Part shown: positions 58,962-64,000 of the stretch, one piece after another
How the letters are laid out: every line of letters begins with the position of its first letter
Numbering within the stretch: position 1 is the first letter of the stretch
NCBI GenBank assembly: GCA_965195225.1
Contig: CBDAFL010000168.1
Span: forward strand, 1 to 64,000
Reading direction: 5' to 3'
Origin: JAHIKV01 sp965195225
GTDB taxonomy: Bacteria; Planctomycetota; Planctomycetia; Pirellulales; Thermoguttaceae
Length of the DNA: 64,000 nt
Position numbers and translations under genes: made by a program
Notes under the pieces: generated by a model
The model's input: only the letters and a program-made list of their open reading frames with translations
Database searches by the model: none
Told to the model about the DNA's origin: nothing

Positions 58962-59900
58962 TCAATTTCGATTTTCATTCTCCCCTTTTTCCGCCAGCAT
59001 GGAAATGAACACGTCCTCCAACGACGGCTCGATGGTCCGCACCCCGAGGACGCCAAGGCCGGCTTGGGCCAACTCGGCACGCGCTTCTTCCGCCGCTCGG
59101 TCCGGTTCGTGTGAGACCAGATGCAGGCGGTCGCCGAAAAGCCCCACCGACGCGGCCGGCAAGCGTTCCTTGAGCACCGCCGCCGCCCGTCGGGGCTGCT
59201 CGGCGCGAACCTCCAGGATTGTGCCGCGCATCAGCCGCTTGACCTCGTCGGGCGTGCCGCAGGCGAGCAACTTGCCGCGATGCATAAGCCCCACCCGCCC
59301 ACAGCGGTCGGCCTCGTCCAGATAGGCCGTGGAGACGAAGATCGTCACCTTTTCCTGCAATAGTTGGTGGAGTATCCGCCAGAATTCGCGCCGCGAGACG
59401 GGATCGACGCCGTTGGTCGGCTCGTCGAGAAACAACACCTTCGGCGTGTGGATCAGGGCGCAGACCAACCCCAGTTTCTGCTTCATCCCGCCCGAGAGGT
59501 TGCCGGCCAACCGTCGCCGAAAGGGTGTCAAGTTGCTAAAGGCCAGCAGCCGGTCGATTTTTTCCTGGCGGCCGCGTCGCGGCTCGTTGTAGATGTCGGC
59601 ATAGAAATTGACGTTCTCGATCACCGTCAGGTCGGCATACAAACCGAACCGCTGGCTCATGTAGCCGATGCGCTCTTTTATCCTCTCCGCTTCGCGGACT
59701 ACGTGGCAGCCGGCGACCCAGGCGTCGCCTTCGCTGGGCGTCATGATCGAGCTGAGCAGCCGCATGGTGGTCGTTTTGCCCGCCCCGTCGGGACCGACCA
59801 GTCCGAACAGCTCCCCCTCGGCCACGTCGAGCGTCAGCTCGTCGACCGCGGTCAGCGGGCCGAATCGTTTCGTCAATCTCTCGGTTCGGATGGCGGACAT
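58962..59900 (-). CDS. ABC transporter ATP-binding protein (YbhF-like half)
   Basis: A 312-aa ATPase with Walker A GPDGAGKTTTMR, IGYMSQRFGLY, signature LSGGMKQKLGLV, Walker B LFLDEPTNGVD and a switch segment STAYLDEADRC, where Tyr replaces the usual H-loop His. The missing H-loop His suggests a degenerate site, so the partner ATPase may carry the main catalytic activity. Confidence 0.93.
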   Translation of the reverse strand: MSAIRTERLTKRFGPLTAVDELTLDVAEGELFGLVGPDGAGKTTTMRLLSSIMTPSEGDAWVAGCHVVREAERIKERIGYMSQRFGLYADLTVIENVNFYADIYNEPRRGRQEKIDRLLAFSNLTPFRRRLAGNLSGGMKQKLGLVCALIHTPKVLFLDEPTNGVDPVSRREFWRILHQLLQEKVTIFVSTAYLDEADRCGRVGLMHRGKLLACGTPDEVKRLMRGTILEVRAEQPRRAAAVLKERLPAASVGLFGDRLHLVSHEPDRAAEEARAELAQAGLGVLGVRTIEPSLEDVFISMLAEKGENENRN

Positions 59901-59903
59901 GGG

Positions 59904-59993
59904 TAGTGGCTAGTGGTCAGTGGTCAGTGGTCAGTGGTCAGTGGTCAGTGGTCAGTGGTCAGTGGTCAGTGGATAGTGAGTAGTGGATAGTGT
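59904..59993. repeat. Heptanucleotide tandem repeat (GTGGTCA)
   Basis: About eight consecutive GTGGTCA units followed by related GTGGATA/GTGAGTA units lie in the spacer between the ATPase and the HlyD gene; a partial inverse (CACTGATCACTAATCACTATCCAC) lies at about 60092-60117. Confidence 0.85.
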
Positions 59994-60102
59994 TGTGAAC
60001 CGTATAGCGGGGCCGCTTGCGGCCCGTGTTTTCTTTCGTTTTGTGCGATTTTAGTAACGGGCGACAAACCCCGCTACGCTTGCTATTACTGGCCACTGAT
60101 CA

Positions 60103-61254
60103 CTAATCACTATCCACTACTTCAATCACCGCGTCGGCCGGCATCCCCGGCTTCAATTCCATGTCGGGATTGGTAACGTCGATCTTGATGCGATACACCA
60201 GCTTTACCCGCTCTTTCTGCGTTTGCACGTTCTTGGGCGTGAACTCGGCCTCCTGGGCGATGAAGGAGACTCGCCCTTGATATTCGTCTCCGCTGTCGAT
60301 CGAGACGGTCGCCTTCTGGCCGGGTTTGACTCGCTTCAGATCAAGCTCCTCGATGTACGCCCGCAGCCAGACGTGAACCAGATCGCCGACGGTGACCACC
60401 GGCGTTCCTGGAGCTACGTACTCACCCGGCTCGATGTTTTTCGAGAGCACCACGCCCGTGATGGGCGAGTGGACCGTGGCGTAGCCGAGTTGAGTTTCGG
60501 CCAGCCGGAGCGCTGCCTGGGCCTGCTCGGCCCTTGCCCTGGCCTGGTCGATGTTCTCGCGTCGCGGGCCGGCCTTGACCAGATCGTATTGGGCCTTTGC
60601 CTGGGCCAGCGCCGCGCGGGCCTGCTCAATCTGTTCCCGACGGGGGCCTTCCTCGACCAGCTTCAACTTTTCCTCGGCCTCTCGATGCCGCTGTTCGGCA
60701 ATGTCATAACCGGTCCGCACACGGTCGTAGACTTCCGTTGAGATGGTTTTTCGCTTGAACAAGGTCGTGGCGCGTCTGAGATCGGCCTGCCATCGTTCCT
60801 TTTCCGCTTCCGCCGCGGCCAAGGCGGCTTCGGCGGCCGCGATCTCCTGCGGCCGCGAGCCGGCCTCGAGGTCGGCCAGCGCGTGGGCGGCCCGTTGCCA
60901 AGCGGATTTTGCCGCCTCTATCTCCTCCGGCCGCGAGCCGGCCAGCAGCTCGGCCAACGCGGCCTCGGCCACCTTCAGTCCCGCGCGGCGCAGGTCAACA
61001 TTGCAATGAAGATCGGCCGTGTCGAGCATGGCAATCACGTCTCCTTGCTCGACTTTCATCCCCTCGTCGACCAGCCGCTTCTCGACTCGCCCGGCGATCT
61101 TGAAGGCCACTTGGGTCTCGGTGGCCTCGATATTGCCGGAGACGCGGATTCGACCGTCCGGCGTGCCGCGATTCGTTCCCCAGAACCAGTACGCAGTCCC
61201 TCCGCCCGCCAACAGGAACACGACAATAATCAACAGCGGCAGTTTTGTTTTCAT
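60103..61254 (-). CDS. HlyD-family membrane fusion protein (YbhG-like)
   Basis: A 383-aa periplasmic adaptor. One N-terminal membrane segment (LPLLIIVVFLLAGGGTAYWFWG), a biotinyl-lipoyl-like half (VSGNIEATETQVAFKIAGRV), a long coiled coil with the repeated AGSRPEEI/EEGPRREQI motif (about 105-250), the second lipoyl half (LGYATVHSPITGVVLSKNIEPGEYV) and a beta-barrel part follow. It links the ABC exporter to the outer membrane. Start at ATG 61254 or GTG 61284; the former has a GGGA upstream. Confidence 0.93.
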   Translation of the reverse strand: MKTKLPLLIIVVFLLAGGGTAYWFWGTNRGTPDGRIRVSGNIEATETQVAFKIAGRVEKRLVDEGMKVEQGDVIAMLDTADLHCNVDLRRAGLKVAEAALAELLAGSRPEEIEAAKSAWQRAAHALADLEAGSRPQEIAAAEAALAAAEAEKERWQADLRRATTLFKRKTISTEVYDRVRTGYDIAEQRHREAEEKLKLVEEGPRREQIEQARAALAQAKAQYDLVKAGPRRENIDQARARAEQAQAALRLAETQLGYATVHSPITGVVLSKNIEPGEYVAPGTPVVTVGDLVHVWLRAYIEELDLKRVKPGQKATVSIDSGDEYQGRVSFIAQEAEFTPKNVQTQKERVKLVYRIKIDVTNPDMELKPGMPADAVIEVVDSD

Positions 61255-61285
61255 CTGGTCGTTCCCGCGTGAATTATCGTTCACA

Positions 61286-61906
61286 TTATTGTAAAGCTGG
61301 GATGTTTTCGTTGTTTGTGACGGCCCGTGTGAACAACCGCCACGACTGTTGTGCGTGTCGGGTCACGTCGAATCCGCCGTCGGTCAAGTGCCAGATGATT
61401 CCGGCGGGCACGACGATGCCCAGGAGCATCATGGCAACCGTTCGCGGGTCGATGTCCGACCGGATGCGCCCTCGCGATTGTCCTTGGCCGACTATCTCCG
61501 CGACCTGTCCGATATAGCCGGAAAAAACCTTCGTGGCGTGCTGCCTCAGTCGGGAGTTGTCGGTCTGTGCGTCGTCTGAGAAGACCATGCGTGGAACCGC
61601 TCTCCCCTCGCGGATGAAGCGGATATGCCGCATCAGCACCCCCTTGAGTTGCTCCAGGGGATCGTCGCACTCGCGACAGGCGGCCTCGACGTTATCGGAA
61701 AGCCGTCGGCCGACGCGATCGAGCACGGCGTGGATGATTTCGTCTTTGTTCTTGAAGTGGCGATAGATGCCGGAGGGGACAATTCCCACGCGTCGGGCGA
61801 TGGCCGCGATGCTCATCCGCCGTAGCCCCTGGCCGGCGATCAGATTCATGGCCGCTTCGGCGATCTGCTCGCGTCGGACTTCGGTTTCTAGCTTTGCTTC
61901 GGCCAT
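61286..61906 (-). CDS. TetR-family repressor of the exporter operon (CecR-like)
   Basis: A 206-aa regulator. The DNA-binding domain (about 8-60) is REQIAEAAMNLIAGQGLRRMSIAAIARRVGIVPSGIYRHFKNKDEII. The C-terminal ligand domain is unspecific. It is the first gene of the operon, and a palindrome overlaps its own -10 box. Confidence 0.92.
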   Translation of the reverse strand: MAEAKLETEVRREQIAEAAMNLIAGQGLRRMSIAAIARRVGIVPSGIYRHFKNKDEIIHAVLDRVGRRLSDNVEAACRECDDPLEQLKGVLMRHIRFIREGRAVPRMVFSDDAQTDNSRLRQHATKVFSGYIGQVAEIVGQGQSRGRIRSDIDPRTVAMMLLGIVVPAGIIWHLTDGGFDVTRHAQQSWRLFTRAVTNNENIPALQ

Positions 61907-61918
61907 GCGACACCTCTA

Positions 61919-61953
61919 TTGTGATTATACGTTCACAACGGGGTGGCGGTCAA
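61919..61953 (-). promoter_or_regulatory. TetR promoter with overlapping palindromic operator
   Basis: On the minus strand TTGACC (61953-61948), 18 bases, then TATAAT (61929-61924) make a good sigma-70 promoter. The perfect palindrome TTGTGA-N8-TCACAA (61919-61938) covers the -10 box, 13 bases before the ATG. Autorepression is the natural reading. Confidence 0.7.
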
Positions 61954-61975
61954 ATAAATAGTCGTTGAGGCGGGA

Positions 61976-62004
61976 TTGACCAGCTACTCTTATGGGGGGA
62001 TAAT
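61976..62004 (+). promoter_or_regulatory. Candidate promoter of the helical-repeat protein gene
   Basis: TTGACC (61976-61981), 17 bases, GATAAT (61999-62004). It gives a leader of about 150 bases. It diverges from the TetR promoter. Confidence 0.5.
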
Positions 62005-62162
62005 CCTAGTTTTGGTAAGGATATTTCATCGTACACAAATATCCAACCGTCGGTGGCGAACAACCCATGAATGCCATTTTTATGATTGTGTGGGGATGCC
62101 GATATTGACAGGCAATCGCCAACGCAGCCGCGATAATTACGATTACACACGAGGAAACTCAG

Positions 62163-63536
62163 ATGACGCTCATTCGGGTAGTTGCGACTCTCGTTGCATC
62201 AATTATCTTTGCCTTTCTTCTCAGTCCAAGCATAGCCATTTCCGCCGACGACCCTGAAGCTCTACCGTCGAAGAAGGGGCAAGACAAAGAGGCTGTTATC
62301 CGCCAATGGCTGGATCGGTCGCTCCAGTTCGCCTACAAGTTGGAAAGCGAGGAATTAGCGAACGCGGCTTTAAGTTTGATTGAAACGCATGTGAGCGTTG
62401 GCGATTGGCGGCGCGTGAAGCCGCTGATAGACAGGATCAAGTCCGGAGAAATACGAGATGAATTAATCGTATACCTGCCTTCGATGGTCGCCGATTCCGG
62501 CGATCTTGACGTTGCCTTTGCAATGGCCGAGAAGCTGGGCAAGGAACCGCGAAAATCTCCCATCGATGGAAGAACGCTTTGGAGTGATCGCAACCTGGCA
62601 TTGAATTCAATCGCATTACGCCAGATTCCGAGCCACAAGTTCGCCAACGCCGAGATGGTGCTGAGAATGATCGACGATCCGCAGGCAGTGTTCAACGGAT
62701 TGGCGCATATCGCCGAATATCAAGCCAAGGCCGGACTATACGAAGACGCGACAGCCACCCTTGCCAAGGTGGAAGCAAAAAACGCGGATGAGGAAAACGA
62801 ATACGATCGCGTGAAAAAAATAATCGTTTCATGCAGGGCAACCAAGCGAAAAGACCCGCCCTTAGGCAATCTAGGACTCATCGCTTCACTCCGCGTTGTC
62901 AACACCATTTTCAGTGATTTCGACTCCTATCTATCTCTATCCGACCTGGAAAAAGCCGAGAAGGAAGTGGACACATTAGACGGGTCCTCGGAGAAGTCGT
63001 CTGCTTGGCGACAAATAGCCTGGGCATACTACCGCAAGAAAGATTTGCCCCGCTGCCGTCAAGCGATACAGAAGTCGCTCGATAACGTCGAAGAAATTTC
63101 CAATAGCTATTTGAAAGCCGTGACATACGTTTCCCTGGCGGACCTCTATCTGGAATTGGGTGAGACCGACTTGGCCAAGCAGATGGCTCAAAGGCAGACC
63201 CAGTTCGCTTGGACAAGAAGCTACTCGGCGGTGCTGCATTCATTCACCACCACGCCCTTGCTGGTTTCCATTCTCATACGAGTCGGGGACGTTGACGGCG
63301 CCGCTGCAATCATCGAGAAAATCGGCAAAATGGAAACCGACCCGATGCAGTCGATGTTTCTAGATCTCGTGTGGAACTATTGGGCGGCTGTATGTGCCTT
63401 GGAAGGAAAAATGGACGATATCGAACGCCGGATCGAGAAAACCGAGAGCAATCGGATCAAGGCGGTTATCTGCGCCGGCACGGCCTTCGGCCTTCGCGAT
63501 AAACAACGAAGCCAAAAGGCCGTCAAGCCGAGATAA
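62163..63536 (+). CDS. Secreted helical-repeat (TPR-like) protein
   Basis: A 457-aa protein with a signal peptide (MTLIRVVATLVASIIFAFLL ... SADD). The rest consists of helical pairs of the TPR/SEL type (ANAALSLIETHVSVGDWRRV, LNSIALRQIPSHKFANAEMVLR, GLAHIAEYQAKAGLYEDATATL, AWRQIAWAYYRKKDLPRCRQAI, VSLADLYLELGETDLAKQMA). No catalytic motif is seen. It may act as an extracytoplasmic scaffold. It stands upstream of a DUF1559 gene. Confidence 0.8.
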   Translation: MTLIRVVATLVASIIFAFLLSPSIAISADDPEALPSKKGQDKEAVIRQWLDRSLQFAYKLESEELANAALSLIETHVSVGDWRRVKPLIDRIKSGEIRDELIVYLPSMVADSGDLDVAFAMAEKLGKEPRKSPIDGRTLWSDRNLALNSIALRQIPSHKFANAEMVLRMIDDPQAVFNGLAHIAEYQAKAGLYEDATATLAKVEAKNADEENEYDRVKKIIVSCRATKRKDPPLGNLGLIASLRVVNTIFSDFDSYLSLSDLEKAEKEVDTLDGSSEKSSAWRQIAWAYYRKKDLPRCRQAIQKSLDNVEEISNSYLKAVTYVSLADLYLELGETDLAKQMAQRQTQFAWTRSYSAVLHSFTTTPLLVSILIRVGDVDGAAAIIEKIGKMETDPMQSMFLDLVWNYWAAVCALEGKMDDIERRIEKTESNRIKAVICAGTAFGLRDKQRSQKAVKPR

Positions 63537-63585
63537 TATCAACCACTAAATCTTTCTGTCATGGTTTCCAGCAGGAGTCTTACCA

Positions 63586-64000
63586 ATGCCTGAGAATCCA
63601 AAATGCCCTCATTGCGAAGAGCAAAATGACGCCCCGACTACAAACGATGTCGCGGCGGAGCGCCCTCGCAGTAAAACTAAGATTACGTGCCTCATCGTGT
63701 TCATCTTGTTTGCCGTTGTTGGGTTCATGATGCTGAAAAAGGCGATGTTTGAAGCCCGCGAGGCGGCGAGGGACTGTGCTTGCAAGTGCCCTCTGAAACA
63801 GATCGCCTTGGCGATGCACAACTATCATCAAACGTACGAGTGCTTTCCGCCGGCGTATGTTGCGGATGCCGACGGGAGGCCCATGCATAGTTGGCGAGTG
63901 TTGATTATGCTCTTTATGGACGGGGACAACATCTACAAGAGGTATCGTTTTGACGAACCCTGGGACAGCCCCAATAACCTCGCTATCGCCAAGGAGGCCG
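63586..64000 (+). CDS. DUF1559-type membrane protein (truncated by the window end)
   Basis: The first 138 residues are visible. An N-terminal zinc-ribbon-like start (MPENPKCPHCEEQN) leads to a membrane segment (ITCLIVFILFAVVGFMML), then EAREAARDCACKCPLKQIALAMHNYHQTYECFPPAYVADADGRPMHSWRVLIM, the pilin-like DUF1559 signature abundant in planctomycetes. The usual N-methylation-type leader is absent here, so it may be a variant with an N-terminal zinc ribbon. Confidence 0.88.
   Translation, partial: MPENPKCPHCEEQNDAPTTNDVAAERPRSKTKITCLIVFILFAVVGFMMLKKAMFEAREAARDCACKCPLKQIALAMHNYHQTYECFPPAYVADADGRPMHSWRVLIMLFMDGDNIYKRYRFDEPWDSPNNLAIAKEA

Noticed and set aside
1..64000. CRISPR array or rRNA operon
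   Set aside because: No regularly spaced direct repeats with unique spacers, and no rRNA sequence, were seen. The regular repeats found are palindromes, the heptamer tract and the protein-coding five-residue repeat.
1..64000. Insertion sequence with transposase
   Set aside because: No transposase gene is visible despite many inverted repeats; the only recombinase is the tRNA-Val integrase.

Overview
The window looks like a chromosomal segment of a planctomycete, probably of the Pirellulales type. This rests on a GC-rich composition, a DUF1559-type membrane protein at the right edge, an SHD1-domain secreted protein, twin-arginine Gfo/Idh/MocA oxidoreductases next to DoxX and sugar-isomerase genes, a large transmembrane Ser/Thr kinase, and many short intergenic palindromes whose chance translations read WHWRLAS and TGETPVPP. 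That assignment is inference; there is no rRNA operon to confirm it.

Layout. 1-5.6 kb: a minus-strand signalling operon (receiver fused to a GcvH-like domain, a membrane histidine kinase, an NtrC-type activator) with a candidate sigma-54 promoter, then a zinc-ribbon protein. 5.8-9.2 kb: a single-chain fatty acyl-AMP ligase / acyl carrier protein / alpha-oxoamine synthase. 9.3-13.2 kb: a uvrA remnant, an SHD1 + C39-like secreted protein, murD and a cupin. 13.3-17.8 kb: a block that reads as less GC-rich, with an enlarged LigA, a DnaQ-BRCT protein and two small toxin-antitoxin-like pairs (HicAB; DUF4258/DUF2283). 18.2-23.7 kb: DoxX, two Gfo/Idh/MocA paralogues and a sugar-phosphate isomerase. 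23.9-35.9 kb: mixed genes, including a cysteine-rich repeat protein, tryptophanase, Uma2, an SDR, zinc-ribbon proteins, a secreted sugar isomerase and a Ser/Thr kinase.

36.0-44.7 kb: an 8.7-kb integrative element inserted in the 3' end of tRNA-Val(TAC), bounded by a 23-bp direct repeat. It carries a tyrosine integrase, an XRE regulator, a D5/primase-type ATPase, two excisionase-like HTH proteins and unknown cargo. Reading across the att core shows that excision would join the integrase reading frame to an open frame at the other end of the element, so the integrase would have a 428-aa form when integrated and a 489-aa form on the circle. A 20-bp motif near both ends is a candidate arm-type site. 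I regard this as the most interesting feature of the window.

44.9-54.8 kb: a PH-domain protein, cysteine synthase, an MmeI-like type IIL restriction-modification enzyme, a thioredoxin-protease fusion, cutA, hisS and a D12-class adenine methyltransferase. 54.9-61.9 kb: a YbhGFSR-like exporter operon (TetR, HlyD, two ATPases, two permeases) with a ParE/Phd-type toxin-antitoxin pair between the permeases, and a TetR promoter overlapping a palindromic operator. 62-64 kb: a secreted helical-repeat protein and a truncated DUF1559 gene. Palindromic repeats occur throughout the intergenic space, and one lies inside a coding linker.
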